Below, piece after piece: positions 14,753 to 23,293 of a DNA stretch of 36,280 nt. Under the pieces are notes generated by a model, which worked only from the letters and a program-made list of their open reading frames with translations, did not search any database and was not told the origin of the DNA. The stretch's first letter is position 1. Each line of letters opens with the position of its first letter. A program made the position numbers and the translations under genes. This DNA comes from Alphaproteobacteria bacterium (GTDB lineage: Bacteria; Pseudomonadota; Alphaproteobacteria; UBA2136; UBA6156), in the NCBI GenBank assembly GCA_027483385.1, contig JAIXUT010000138.1, positions 1-36,280 of the forward strand. Direction: 5' to 3'.

Positions 14753-16855
14753 ATGAATGCGCCTGCCGCCCAACCAAGCAAACCACCTGCCAGCGTGCCT
14801 GCCAGCGTACCAGAATTCCCGCCCGCGCCCGAAGGCATGGTGAATATGCTGATTGATGGCGCGCATATTGTTGTGCCGAAAACCTTTACCGTAATGAAAG
14901 CCTGCCAGCAGGCGGCCATTGAAATCCCCCACTTTTGCTACCACGAGCGCCTGAGCGTTGCGGGCAATTGCCGCATGTGCCTGGTGGAAGTGGTGGGGGC
15001 ACCCAAGCCCGTGGCCAGCTGCCATTGGCCTGTGGCCGAGGGCATGAAGGTGAACACGCAAAGCGCCATCACGCTGGAGGCCCGCAAGGGCACGATGGAG
15101 TTGCTCTTAATTAACCACCCGCTGGATTGCCCGATTTGCGACCAGGGCGGCGAATGCGATCTGCAAGACCAAGCAGTGGCGTATGGCACCGACCGCTCGC
15201 ATTACGGCGAACTGAAACGCGCCGTGGATGATAAGGAAATTGGCAGTAAAATCAAAACCGTGATGACGCGCTGCATCCATTGCACCCGCTGCGTGCGGTT
15301 CGCCACCGAAATTGCGGGGGTGGAGGAATTTGGCGCCACGGGTCGTGGTGAAAACATGCAGGTGGGTACGTACGTGGAGCAGGCCCTGCAAAGCGAACTG
15401 GCGGGGAATATGATCGATCTCTGCCCCGTGGGAGCGCTGACAAGTAAGCCCTACGCCTACACCGCGCGGCCCTGGGAGCTGAAGCGCACCAGCAGTGTGG
15501 ATGTACTGGATGCCATTGGCGCGCCGATTTTTATCGATACCCGCGCGGGCAAAGTGATGCGCGTGCTGCCCCAGGAAAATGCGGCGATTAACGAGGAATG
15601 GCTGACCGATACGGCGCGCTTTAGCTATGATGCGCTGGCCGCCAATCGCCTGACCACACCGCTGATTCAGGGTAAACCTGCCAGCTGGCCTGAGGCCTTT
15701 GCGGCAGTGAAAAAAATTCTGGCCAACGCGACTGGCAAGTTTGGGGTGGCGCTGGGCGATTTAAGCAGTGCGGAAGTGGCCTTTTCCGTGCAGCAGTTTG
15801 CAAAAATGCTTGGTGCGGCGCAACTGGCGGCGTTGCCCAATGGGCAGGCCACGGGGCTGCCCTTTACGCTGGCCATGCAGCTGGCCGAGTTTGACAAGGC
15901 CGAAGCCGTATTGCTGCTGGGCTGTAACCCACGGCGTGAGGCCCCGCTGCTGAACGTTCGGCTGCGGCGCGGGGTGCTGAAGCGTGGGCTGAAGGTTTAT
16001 AATGTTGGTGCAGTGGCCGACCTCACCTACGCCTATACCCAGCTTGGCGATACGGCTGCGGCGCTGGAAAAATTCCAGAGCGAAAAGGTTGTGCAGGTGA
16101 TTGTGGGGGCACAAACCTTGGCCCGTGCCGATGCCGCCGAGCTGCTGGCCGCCGCTGCCAAACTGGGCACCGTGCATGTGCTGGAAGCCAGCTGTGGGCG
16201 GATTACCGCGCAAGCGGTGGGGGCGGCGCAAGTGGCCGCCGATGAAGTGGTAAAGGCGTGGAAGGCGGGCAAGCTGCAAGCGTTGTGGCTGCACGGCGAA
16301 GATACGTTAAGTACCGAAGAGATTCAGGCAGGCAGTGGCGCAATTGTGTATGTGGGTACGCACCACACCGCGACTGCCAAGCTGGCCGAGGTCTGCCTCC
16401 CTGCTGCGACGTGGGCGGAAGAGGCTGGGCTGTTCATGAACGCCGAAGGCCGGGTACAGGAAGCCAAGGCTGCCGCGCCCGCGCCGTTGCAAGCCAAGGA
16501 AGCGTGGAAGATTTATCGCGCGCTTTCCGAAGAGTTGGGCCATACATTTGGCTGGAATACGTTGGGGCAACTGCGCACCGCGCTAGGGGCGGCGGTGCCA
16601 GCGTTTGCGCCAGAAATGGTTGGGGTGTGTCATCCCTGCGAAGGCAGGGATCTCCTTCCGATGGCGTTTGTGCTGGGCAAGTTTCAGCGTTATCAATTCC
16701 CCACCGAGATCCCTGCCTGCGCAGGGATGACAAAGAAAAAATTCACCGAGACCGTGCCCCAGTATTACCTCCGCAGCAGCTACCTCCAGCAGAGCGACTG
16801 GATGCACAAAATGCAGGATGAGGCGGGCACGGCCCAGATTAGGAAGGTGGCGTGA
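14753..16855 (+). CDS. nuoG: NADH-quinone oxidoreductase subunit G with in-frame palindromic repeat
   Basis: 75-kDa-type subunit of the peripheral arm, holding several Fe-S clusters. From the N-terminus: a Pro/Ala-rich extension of about 30 residues; the [2Fe-2S] motif CYHERLSVAGNCRMCLVEV and the Cys of ASCHWP; the His/Cys motif DCPICDQGGECDLQDQAVAYG in part; CIHCTRCVRF; and MIDLCPVGALTSKPYAYTAR, before the molybdopterin-oxidoreductase-like domain. Length is about 700 residues. Oddity: residues about 626-660 are encoded by a palindromic repeat (16628-16732) of 105 bases, inserted in frame near the C-terminus, after which the conserved QYYLRSSYLQQSDW tail resumes. The stop shares a base with the Nudix start. 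Confidence 0.96.
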   Translation: MNAPAAQPSKPPASVPASVPEFPPAPEGMVNMLIDGAHIVVPKTFTVMKACQQAAIEIPHFCYHERLSVAGNCRMCLVEVVGAPKPVASCHWPVAEGMKVNTQSAITLEARKGTMELLLINHPLDCPICDQGGECDLQDQAVAYGTDRSHYGELKRAVDDKEIGSKIKTVMTRCIHCTRCVRFATEIAGVEEFGATGRGENMQVGTYVEQALQSELAGNMIDLCPVGALTSKPYAYTARPWELKRTSSVDVLDAIGAPIFIDTRAGKVMRVLPQENAAINEEWLTDTARFSYDALAANRLTTPLIQGKPASWPEAFAAVKKILANATGKFGVALGDLSSAEVAFSVQQFAKMLGAAQLAALPNGQATGLPFTLAMQLAEFDKAEAVLLLGCNPRREAPLLNVRLRRGVLKRGLKVYNVGAVADLTYAYTQLGDTAAALEKFQSEKVVQVIVGAQTLARADAAELLAAAAKLGTVHVLEASCGRITAQAVGAAQVAADEVVKAWKAGKLQALWLHGEDTLSTEEIQAGSGAIVYVGTHHTATAKLAEVCLPAATWAEEAGLFMNAEGRVQEAKAAAPAPLQAKEAWKIYRALSEELGHTFGWNTLGQLRTALGAAVPAFAPEMVGVCHPCEGRDLLPMAFVLGKFQRYQFPTEIPACAGMTKKKFTETVPQYYLRSSYLQQSDWMHKMQDEAGTAQIRKVA
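16628..16732. repeat. 105-bp palindromic repeat inside nuoG
   Basis: The left arm begins TGTCATCCCTGCGAAGGCAG and runs to GATCT at 16653. The right arm, 16707-16732, ends CTGCGCAGGGATGACA and is the inverse of the left arm with one mismatch over 26 bases. The length is 35 codons exactly, so the nuoG frame is kept. The arms are translated as HPCEGRDL and EIPACAGMT. This is the short dispersed palindromic repeat type normally found between genes. Confidence 0.88.
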
Positions 16856-17268
16856 TGAGCGATAACCGACCAAAAATTGGCGTAGGTGTTTGGATTATTT
16901 ATGATAACAAAGTATTGTTAATGCAAAGAATAACCGAACATGGCGAAGGGACTTGGGCGCCTCCAGGCGGCCACTTAGAACATGGTGAGCATTGGTTTGA
17001 TTGTGCTGCTCGTGAGGTTATGGAAGAGGTGGGCGTAGAGATTCACAGCCCTAAACTGTTTGCAGTGACCAACGATGTGTTTGCAACGGGAAAACATTAT
17101 GTGACGCTACATGTTGAAGCGAGAGTAAACTCGGCGCAGTTTCAAAATATGGAGCCAGAAACACATGCTCGGATTTCTTGGTATAGATGGTCGGAACTAC
17201 CATCGCCGGTATTTGAACCCGTTGCCAATCTTGTAGCCGCAGGGCACAAACCGAATTACCTTTCATGA
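16855..17268 (+). CDS. Nudix hydrolase
   Basis: Hydrolyses a nucleoside diphosphate linked to another group, with divalent metal. The complete Nudix box is visible in [20 protein letters not shown] followed by EVGV (about residues 38-61): G-x5-E-x7-RE-U-x-EE-x-G-U all fit. The N-terminal [17 protein letters not shown] and later [11 protein letters not shown] and [10 protein letters not shown] resemble ADP-ribose or dihydroneopterin-type Nudix proteins. The 137-residue length is normal. The ATG at 16855 is preferred; a GTG three bases upstream is also possible. The stop overlaps nuoH by four bases. DNA is more AT-rich than nuoG. Substrate is not predictable. Confidence 0.9.
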   Translation: MSDNRPKIGVGVWIIYDNKVLLMQRITEHGEGTWAPPGGHLEHGEHWFDCAAREVMEEVGVEIHSPKLFAVTNDVFATGKHYVTLHVEARVNSAQFQNMEPETHARISWYRWSELPSPVFEPVANLVAAGHKPNYLS

Positions 17269-18317
17269 TCGAAATACTCACCCTCTACGCCCAAGCCCTC
17301 GCGACGCCCGAAAATGGCTGGTGGCTATTCCTAACGTTGGCAGGCATTTTGGCCATCGCCATCCCCGTATTAATAGGCATGGCGATGCTGACGTGGTTCG
17401 AGCGCAAAATACTGGGCTGGATGCACCTGCGCCACGGCCCGATGTATGTGGGCCCATTCGGCCTGCTGCAGCCCTTTGCCGATGCAATTAAGCTGATGAC
17501 GAAAGAGCTGTTTCTGCCCGCCAAGGCGAATACGCTGATGTTTGTGTTGGCCCCGATGATGGTGTTCGTGCCGGCGCTGCTGGCGTGGGCGGTCATTCCG
17601 CTGGGGCCTGCGCCATACTTTGGCACCAACATGGTGGTGGCGGATATTAACTTGGGTGTGCTGTACATTTTGGCCGTCAGCAGCTTGGGCGTTTACGGCA
17701 TTCTGTTGGCAGGTTGGGCCAGCAACAGCAAATACCCGTTTCTTGGCGCCGTACGCAGTGGCGCCCAGATGGTGAGTTACGAAGTAAGCTTGGGCCTGAT
17801 TGTGCTCTCGGTGATTTTACTCGCGGGCAGCATGAACCTCACCGCCATTGTAAACGCGCAGCAAGGCCTATGGTTTTTTATCCCCGCGTTCCCTGCCTTT
17901 GTTATGTTTTTAATTAGTATTCTGGCCGAGTGCAACCGCCACCCGTTCGATTTGCCTGAAGCCGAAGCCGAGCTGGTGGCGGGCTACAACACCGAATATT
18001 CTTCCATGGGCTTTGGGATGTTTTTTTTAGGTGAATATATCGCGATGATTACCATGAGCGCCTTCACCGTGCTGCTGTTTTTGGGCGGGTGGCTGCCGCC
18101 GCTCAATATCGCGCCCTTCACTTACATCCCAGGCGTGTTCTGGTTTGCGGGCAAGGTGCTGCTCATTCTCTTTTTCATGGTGTGGGTGCGCGGGACGCTG
18201 CCGCGCTACCGCTACGACCAACTGATGCGGCTGGGCTGGAAGGTGTTTTTGCCGTTAAGCTTGGCGTGGCTGGTTCTGACCGCTGTGGTGGTGAAAGTGT
18301 GGGGGAATTTGGCGTGA
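17265..18317 (+). CDS. nuoH: NADH-quinone oxidoreductase subunit H
   Basis: ND1-like membrane subunit joining the peripheral and membrane arms and forming the quinone channel. About eight hydrophobic helices over 350 residues. Signatures: [59 protein letters not shown] and [19 protein letters not shown], the acidic quinone-site loop. The C-terminal [19 protein letters not shown] is conserved. The start at 17265 overlaps the Nudix stop, and the stop shares a base with a GNAT gene. Confidence 0.97.
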   Translation: MIEILTLYAQALATPENGWWLFLTLAGILAIAIPVLIGMAMLTWFERKILGWMHLRHGPMYVGPFGLLQPFADAIKLMTKELFLPAKANTLMFVLAPMMVFVPALLAWAVIPLGPAPYFGTNMVVADINLGVLYILAVSSLGVYGILLAGWASNSKYPFLGAVRSGAQMVSYEVSLGLIVLSVILLAGSMNLTAIVNAQQGLWFFIPAFPAFVMFLISILAECNRHPFDLPEAEAELVAGYNTEYSSMGFGMFFLGEYIAMITMSAFTVLLFLGGWLPPLNIAPFTYIPGVFWFAGKVLLILFFMVWVRGTLPRYRYDQLMRLGWKVFLPLSLAWLVLTAVVVKVWGNLA

Positions 18318-18790
18318 TGGTTCGTCCTTACCAACCAGGCGATGAAGTGGGGATTGCCGAAGCTCATCGGCGTTCGATACACGAGTTATGCAGTAAAGAT
18401 TATGCGCCTGAACAAATTGCCGATTGGGGCGGTGCACGCATTAAGCCAGAGCGTTATGTCGAATCGATAACGAAAAATAGCGAAAAGTTTTTTGTGCTCG
18501 ATGATAGTGGCACGATTGGTGGTTTTGCAGGTTGGTTTGGTGAGGAAATTCAAGGCTTTTATATGCACCCTGCCTATGCAGGTCAAGGCTGGGGGAAACA
18601 ACTGTTTGCGGTAGCAGAAGCCGATTACTGGCAAAGCACCACCCACCCCACGTGCACCATTATTTCCACCATTACCGCCAAGCCCTTCTATGAAAAATTG
18701 GGCTATAAAGTGGTAGGCCCCTATGTTCGAACCTTCCGCAGTGGTGTATCTCTGGATTGCTGGAAAATGGAAAAACAACGCCCTGCATGA
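18317..18790 (+). CDS. GNAT-family N-acetyltransferase between nuoH and nuoI
   Basis: A 157-residue GNAT acetyltransferase of unknown acceptor. It starts [20 protein letters not shown], typical of the family's first strand and helix. Motif A is [20 protein letters not shown] (about residues 81-100, with G-Q-G-W-G for acetyl-CoA pyrophosphate), followed by [20 protein letters not shown], the motif B region with the common FYEKLGY. It is unrelated in detail to the GNAT at 10101, so these are independent insertions. The start shares a base with the nuoH stop. The stop overlaps nuoI by four bases. Base composition is intermediate. Confidence 0.88.
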   Translation: MVRPYQPGDEVGIAEAHRRSIHELCSKDYAPEQIADWGGARIKPERYVESITKNSEKFFVLDDSGTIGGFAGWFGEEIQGFYMHPAYAGQGWGKQLFAVAEADYWQSTTHPTCTIISTITAKPFYEKLGYKVVGPYVRTFRSGVSLDCWKMEKQRPA

Positions 18791-19272
18791 GCTTCTTGCG
18801 CACCCTCAAAGCCTTCTTCCTCACCGATATGGTGAGTGGCCTTGGCCTGACCCTGCGGCAGTTGTTTGCCAAGAAGTTTACGATTCTGTACCCCTATGAA
18901 TCCACGCCCGTTTCCCCGCGCTTTCGGGGCGAGCATGCGCTGCGCCGCTACCCCAACGGCGAGGAGCGCTGCATTGCCTGCAAGCTGTGCGAGGCGGTGT
19001 GCCCCGCCCAAGCGATTACGATTGAAGCCGAGCCGCGTGCCGATGGTTCCCGCCGCACTACGCGCTACGACATTGACATGGTGAAGTGTATCTACTGCGG
19101 TCTGTGCGAAGAAGCCTGCCCCGTGGATGCCATCGTGGAAGGCCCCAACATGGAATTCGCCGCCGAAGACCGTAAGACGCTGGTGTATGATAAAAATCGC
19201 CTGCTCGCCAATGGGGATAGGTTAGAACCCACACTGGCCGAACGCTTGAAGCGGGATGGGGAGTTTCGGTAG
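18787..19272 (+). CDS. nuoI: NADH-quinone oxidoreductase subunit I
   Basis: TYKY-type subunit carrying clusters N6a and N6b, which pass electrons to N2. Two ferredoxin motifs are visible: [17 protein letters not shown] (about residues 61-77) and [17 protein letters not shown] (100-116), each followed by family sequence ([11 protein letters not shown]). The 161-residue length is typical. The frame is open for ten codons upstream of 18787, but those belong to the GNAT gene; [15 protein letters not shown] matches family N-termini. The stop shares a base with the GTG start of nuoJ. Confidence 0.97.
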   Translation: MSFLRTLKAFFLTDMVSGLGLTLRQLFAKKFTILYPYESTPVSPRFRGEHALRRYPNGEERCIACKLCEAVCPAQAITIEAEPRADGSRRTTRYDIDMVKCIYCGLCEEACPVDAIVEGPNMEFAAEDRKTLVYDKNRLLANGDRLEPTLAERLKRDGEFR

Positions 19273-19922
19273 TGATCCCCGACCTGCTCTTCCTCCTCTT
19301 CAGCGCTGGCATTCTGGCCGGCGGTGCATTGGTGGCCGTAGGTAAAAACCCAATGGTCGGGATTTTGGGCATGCTGCTGGCATTTTTGAATGCCAGCGGG
19401 CTATTTATATTGCTGGGCGCCGAGTTTTTGGGGCTGCTCATCATCATGGTGTACGTGGGCGCGGTGGCGGTGATGTTCCTGTTTGTGCTGATGACGATAG
19501 ATATTGATTTTGCCGCCTTGCGGGAAGGGTGGGCGAATTACTTGCCGGTGGGCGTGCTCACCGTGGGAGGGCTGGCAACATTGCTCATTTTAGCGGTTCA
19601 AGGCCAGAATTTTAACCTTGGCACGCCTGTCGCCCCTGAATTGCTGGGCGCCGAAGCCCCGCAAAATATTGTGGCGCTGGGGCAGGTGCTATTCACGCAG
19701 TATGCCGTACCATTTCAGGTCGCGGGGCTGCTGTTGCTGGTAGCGATGGTGGGCGCGATTGGCCTGACCCACCGCCCTCGCACCGATATTAAGCGTCAGG
19801 ATGTGGGCCAGCAGGTGAACCGCAAACGCACCGAGGCGATGGTGCTGACCAACCCGAAAACTGGTCAAGGGGCGTTTCCCGACCATTGGGTGGGGAAGGG
19901 CGTGAAGAAGGGCCAAAAGTAA
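19272..19922 (+). CDS. nuoJ: NADH-quinone oxidoreductase subunit J (GTG start)
   Basis: ND6-like membrane subunit with the pi-bulge helix involved in coupling. The 216-residue protein has five hydrophobic helices. The family segment [20 protein letters not shown] (about residues 54-73) is diagnostic, and [18 protein letters not shown] follows the last helix. GTG at 19272 overlaps the nuoI stop, so it starts by coupled reinitiation. The stop shares a base with nuoK (TAATG). Confidence 0.95.
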   Translation: MIPDLLFLLFSAGILAGGALVAVGKNPMVGILGMLLAFLNASGLFILLGAEFLGLLIIMVYVGAVAVMFLFVLMTIDIDFAALREGWANYLPVGVLTVGGLATLLILAVQGQNFNLGTPVAPELLGAEAPQNIVALGQVLFTQYAVPFQVAGLLLLVAMVGAIGLTHRPRTDIKRQDVGQQVNRKRTEAMVLTNPKTGQGAFPDHWVGKGVKKGQK

Positions 19923-20233
19923 TGCTGCATATCACACTCGCCCATGTTCTGACCCTTTCCAGCTTACTCCTTTCGTTAGGCGTGGCTGGCATGGTGCTGA
20001 ACCGCCGCAACATCATTGCGATACTGATGTGCCTGGAGCTGGTGCTGCTGGCCGTAAGTATTAACCTGATTGGTACCGCGCACTTCCGCGCCGATTTAGG
20101 GGGCCAAGTGTTTAGCTTTTTTATCCTGACTGTGGCGGCCGCCGAGCTGGCGATTGGCCTCGCGATTGTGACGCTGTTTTTCCGCAATCGGGGCACGATT
20201 AACATTGATGCCGCCGACATGATGAAGGGCTGA
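19922..20233 (+). CDS. nuoK: NADH-quinone oxidoreductase subunit K
   Basis: ND4L-like membrane subunit of 103 residues with three helices. MLCLE-type sequence is seen as [18 protein letters not shown] (second helix with the key Glu), and [20 protein letters not shown] carries the third-helix Glu. The start at 19922 fits the usual N-terminus ([19 protein letters not shown]); 12 codons upstream in the same frame belong to nuoJ. nuoL does not follow: cutA and a small membrane gene intervene. Confidence 0.97.
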   Translation: MLHITLAHVLTLSSLLLSLGVAGMVLNRRNIIAILMCLELVLLAVSINLIGTAHFRADLGGQVFSFFILTVAAAELAIGLAIVTLFFRNRGTINIDAADMMKG

Positions 20234-20243
20234 TTGGGGTAAT

Positions 20244-20573
20244 ATGGCCATGCAATACGCGCTCGTTACCACTACTTTTGATAAACCCGCTGAGGCTGAA
20301 AAGGTGGTACGCGGCGTGCTGGAGGCGCGGTTGGCGGCTTGCGTACAGAGCATTCCAATTAAATCGGACTATTGGTGGTTGGGGAATTTGGAACATAGCC
20401 ATGAAGTTAAGGTTGAGTTCAAAACGCGTGGAGCGCTGGTGGATGGGTTGAAGGCGTATATTCTCAATAACCATTCCTACAAAACGCCACAGATTTTGGT
20501 GTATGAAATTGCCGGTGGCAACCCAGCGTATTTACGCTGGATTGATGATGAAACAGCAGGGGGGCGTTTATAA
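20244..20573 (+). CDS. cutA: CutA1 divalent-ion tolerance protein
   Basis: CutA1 proteins form very stable trimers of ferredoxin-like fold, historically tied to copper tolerance and of uncertain function. The 109-residue product has ALVTTTFDKPAEAEKVVRGV, then LEARLAACVQSIPIKSDYWW (conserved RLAACV and the aromatic strand), EVKVEFKTRG, NNHSYKTPQILVYEIAGG and PAYLRWIDDE; all main family blocks are present. The start at 20244 is ten bases after the nuoK stop, with GGGG upstream. The stop shares a base with the next ATG. Base composition is mildly lower in GC than nuoK. Confidence 0.92.
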   Translation: MAMQYALVTTTFDKPAEAEKVVRGVLEARLAACVQSIPIKSDYWWLGNLEHSHEVKVEFKTRGALVDGLKAYILNNHSYKTPQILVYEIAGGNPAYLRWIDDETAGGRL

Positions 20574-20839
20574 TGAAAAAACAACTTTTCAAGGCCGCAC
20601 TGCAACATGGGCCGCAGTTGTTGCCAGGGGTGTTGGCCTTTGCCAAACGCTGGTTGTGGCTGATAATTTTAGGCGGGATTGTGCTGGCTCTGTTGCTGGG
20701 CTGGGTAGCGATTGCACTATTGCTGTGGGCTTGGGATTTATTGCCGCAAATTTTAAGCTATGTGGTGAACCATTTTGCGCCGGTATGGCAGAATCTTCCC
20801 GCCGCCGTGCCCCTTGAAACAAGTGCGGGACAGCAATAA
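20573..20839 (+). CDS. small membrane protein, 88 aa
   Basis: Unrecognised. It has a basic N-terminus with MKKQLFKAALQHGPQLLPGV, then a long hydrophobic region (about residues 27-56, rich in Leu, Ile, Gly and Trp) that could form one long or two short helices, and a Pro-containing polar tail. It starts in the cutA stop (TAATG) and ends directly against the nuoL ATG with no spacer, so it is embedded in the operon. It is not a recognised complex I subunit. A small accessory membrane peptide is the most that can be said. Confidence 0.6.
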   Translation: MKKQLFKAALQHGPQLLPGVLAFAKRWLWLIILGGIVLALLLGWVAIALLLWAWDLLPQILSYVVNHFAPVWQNLPAAVPLETSAGQQ

Positions 20840-22795
20840 ATGACTGCCTTCGGCCAGCTGCTGCCAAGTCTTGCGGTGTTGCTGCCGCTGCTGGGCGCCT
20901 TGCTGGCTGCGGCCAGCTACGGGGTGCTGCGTGGCAGGCTGGCCGATAACGTGGCAATGATGTTTACCACGGGCAGCATACTGGCAGCGGCAGCGTGCAG
21001 CTGGCTCATTTTTGTGGGGTTGCTGGATGGCACTGTCCAGCCTTCCCAAACCGTGTGGCTGGAGTGGTTGCGGGTGGGGGGCTGGCAAGTGGATTTTGGC
21101 GTGCTGATTGACCGCCTTTCGGCCACCATGCTGATTGTGGTGACCACTGTTTCCGCCTGCGTTCATGTTTACAGTGTGGGCTATATGGCCGAGGACCCTT
21201 CGCGCCGCCGTTTCTTTATTTACCTTAGCCTGTTCACCTTTGCGATGCTGATGCTCGTGACCGCCCCCAACTTGCTGCAAATGTTTTTGGGCTGGGAAGG
21301 GGTGGGGGTGTGCAGCTACCTGCTGATTAACTTCTGGTACCACAAACCCAGCGCCAATGCGGCGGCCATTAAGGCGTTTGTGATGAACCGCGTGGCCGAC
21401 GCCGCCATGTTGGTGGGGATGTTTATGTTGCTGCTGATGTTCGGCAGTTTAACTTATGCCGAATTTTTGCCCCGGGTGGCGGAACTGGTGGGAGAAAACC
21501 AGCTGACCCTGAACCTGATTGCTTTGCTGTTTTTTATTGGTGCTATGGGCAAGAGTGCCCAGTTTGGCCTGCACACCTGGTTGCCCGATGCGATGGAAGG
21601 CCCCACGCCTGTTTCGGCTTTGATTCACGCAGCCACCATGGTGACAGCAGGCGTCTTTTTGTTGTGCCGCTTAAGCCCGTTGTATGAATTCACGCCCGAG
21701 ATTTTAACCATTGTGGGCTGGGTGGGGGCCATTACGGCGTTGTTTGCCGCCACAGTCGGGTTGGTTCAAAGCGATATTAAACGGGTGATTGCCTATTCCA
21801 CCTGCAGCCAATTGGGCTATATGTTCTTTGCGATTGGTGTTTCTGCCTACCCCGCGGCGATGTTCCACCTCACCACCCACGCCTTTTTTAAAGCGCTGCT
21901 GTTTTTAGGCGCGGGCTCGGTGATTCACGCCGCCCACCACGAGCAGGATATTTTCAAGCTGGGCGGCTTGCGCAAGCCCCTGATGCTGACCTATGTTCTC
22001 ATGTGGCTCGGCAGCCTGGCGTTGGCAGGGATTCCCCCCTTTGCCGGGTTCTTTAGCAAAGATGGAATTTTGGAAAGCGCCTTTATGGCCCCCGATGGCG
22101 CGGGCTTAGGGCTTTATGCCGTGGGGACTTTGGGCGCCTTCCTAACCGCAATTTACGGCTTCCGCATTTTGTTTTACAGCTTTGAGGGTAAGCCCCATGA
22201 GGCACACCATGATGCCCATCATAAAGGGCCCGCGCACCACCATACCCCGCATGAATCGCCATGGATTATGCTGGCTCCCATGCTGCTGCTGGCGGTAGGT
22301 GCGGTGGCCAGTGGGTATCTGCTCAAACCGATGCTGGAGCTGGAGTGGTGGCAGGGGAGTATTGCGATTGCCAACTGGCAAAGCAGCGGGCTGCACAATA
22401 TTCATCACACCCCCGCCTTGGCCAAATTTGCGCCGCTGATTTTGGCAATCATCGGGATGACTTTGGCGTGGTATTTGTTTGCCGTATACCGCGGAACGGC
22501 CAAAAAAATTGCCACCGAATTTTCCATTCCGTACGCGTTGTTTTTGAACAAGTGGTACATCGATGAATTGTATGAAATGCTCTGGCAACGGCCGCTGCGG
22601 GTGCTGGCAGGTGTTTTACACAAGCGCGCCGATGGCCAGCTGATTGACGGCGCCTTGCACCGCCTGACCGCCGAAATTTTGGGGGCAGGGGTTAGTCTCC
22701 GCACGCTGCAAACGGGTAACCTGGCGCACTATGCGCTGGCCATGCTACTGGCGGTGGTGGTAGGCTTGGCGGTGGTGATTTGGGGAATTCAATAG
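20840..22795 (+). CDS. nuoL: NADH-quinone oxidoreductase subunit L
   Basis: ND5-like antiporter-type proton-pumping subunit at the distal end of the membrane arm, with a long lateral helix. The 651-residue protein has about 16 hydrophobic helices. Diagnostic stretches: FLGWEGVGVCSYLLINFWYH, FGLHTWLPDAMEGPTPVSAL, IHAATMVTAGVFLLCR, SDIKRVIAYSTCSQLGYMF and GGLRKPLM, and an acidic/His-rich loop around residues 450-475 (EGKPHEAHHDAHHKGPAHHH), common in this family. It directly abuts the 88-aa gene and is followed by a DUF5680 gene. Confidence 0.96.
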   Translation: MTAFGQLLPSLAVLLPLLGALLAAASYGVLRGRLADNVAMMFTTGSILAAAACSWLIFVGLLDGTVQPSQTVWLEWLRVGGWQVDFGVLIDRLSATMLIVVTTVSACVHVYSVGYMAEDPSRRRFFIYLSLFTFAMLMLVTAPNLLQMFLGWEGVGVCSYLLINFWYHKPSANAAAIKAFVMNRVADAAMLVGMFMLLLMFGSLTYAEFLPRVAELVGENQLTLNLIALLFFIGAMGKSAQFGLHTWLPDAMEGPTPVSALIHAATMVTAGVFLLCRLSPLYEFTPEILTIVGWVGAITALFAATVGLVQSDIKRVIAYSTCSQLGYMFFAIGVSAYPAAMFHLTTHAFFKALLFLGAGSVIHAAHHEQDIFKLGGLRKPLMLTYVLMWLGSLALAGIPPFAGFFSKDGILESAFMAPDGAGLGLYAVGTLGAFLTAIYGFRILFYSFEGKPHEAHHDAHHKGPAHHHTPHESPWIMLAPMLLLAVGAVASGYLLKPMLELEWWQGSIAIANWQSSGLHNIHHTPALAKFAPLILAIIGMTLAWYLFAVYRGTAKKIATEFSIPYALFLNKWYIDELYEMLWQRPLRVLAGVLHKRADGQLIDGALHRLTAEILGAGVSLRTLQTGNLAHYALAMLLAVVVGLAVVIWGIQ

Positions 22796-22803
22796 GGGGA
22801 ATT

Positions 22804-23292
22804 ATGGATTTTAATCTGCAAGACTTAGAAAAATTTTTAGGCAAAACACTGAGTCAAACCTATGCCACAGGTGAAAATAAAATAATCACGCCCGAGCGCC
22901 CAGGTTTTGAAGAGTATGGACTTACCGAGGGTGACTGGAGCTACCGCGATAGCTATTTTGGCGGCTCAATCTCTTGGGGGCAGGAGAGTGTGTTTTATCA
23001 AGGTGTGCCTGCGTGGTCACTGATTTATGGTGGGGGTATGTTGAAAGAACTTTGGGATGATAAAGAATTAGAAAAACTAACATTTGGCGTGATGAAGAAA
23101 GCTCTGATTCATTCTCGGAATGGTAAAGATGAATTCTTGCCCCGTGGGCCGCGCTGTTTTCGCGATGATACGAGTGTTTATATTGCTGAATGGGAAGGCG
23201 ATATCACGTGGTTTCGTGGCCAAGAGAAGGTATTTGTACAAGATAAACTTGTGCATATTTATGATTTTGCTGGCGGACTTTATGTAAAATAA
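22804..23292 (+). CDS. DUF5680-like protein between nuoL and nuoM
   Basis: The 162-residue soluble protein fits the DUF5680 pattern: LEKFLGKTLSQTYATGENKI, RPGFEEYGLTEGDWSYRDSY then FGGSISWGQESVFYQGVPAW, YGGGMLKE, FLPRGPRCFRDD and VYIAEWEGDITWFRGQEKVF followed by IYDFAGGLYVK. The family's function is unknown. The start at 22804 follows AGGGGG eight bases after the nuoL stop; earlier in-frame codons lie in nuoL. nuoM begins one base after the stop. DNA is AT-rich compared with nuoL and nuoM, suggesting transfer. I rely on remembered family patterns, not a search. Confidence 0.75.
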   Translation: MDFNLQDLEKFLGKTLSQTYATGENKIITPERPGFEEYGLTEGDWSYRDSYFGGSISWGQESVFYQGVPAWSLIYGGGMLKELWDDKELEKLTFGVMKKALIHSRNGKDEFLPRGPRCFRDDTSVYIAEWEGDITWFRGQEKVFVQDKLVHIYDFAGGLYVK

Positions 23293-23293
23293 C

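Noticed and set aside
20244-20839. cutA and the 88-aa gene as missing complex I subunits
   Set aside because: CutA is a clear separate family and all fourteen nuo genes are already present. The 88-aa protein matches no subunit.
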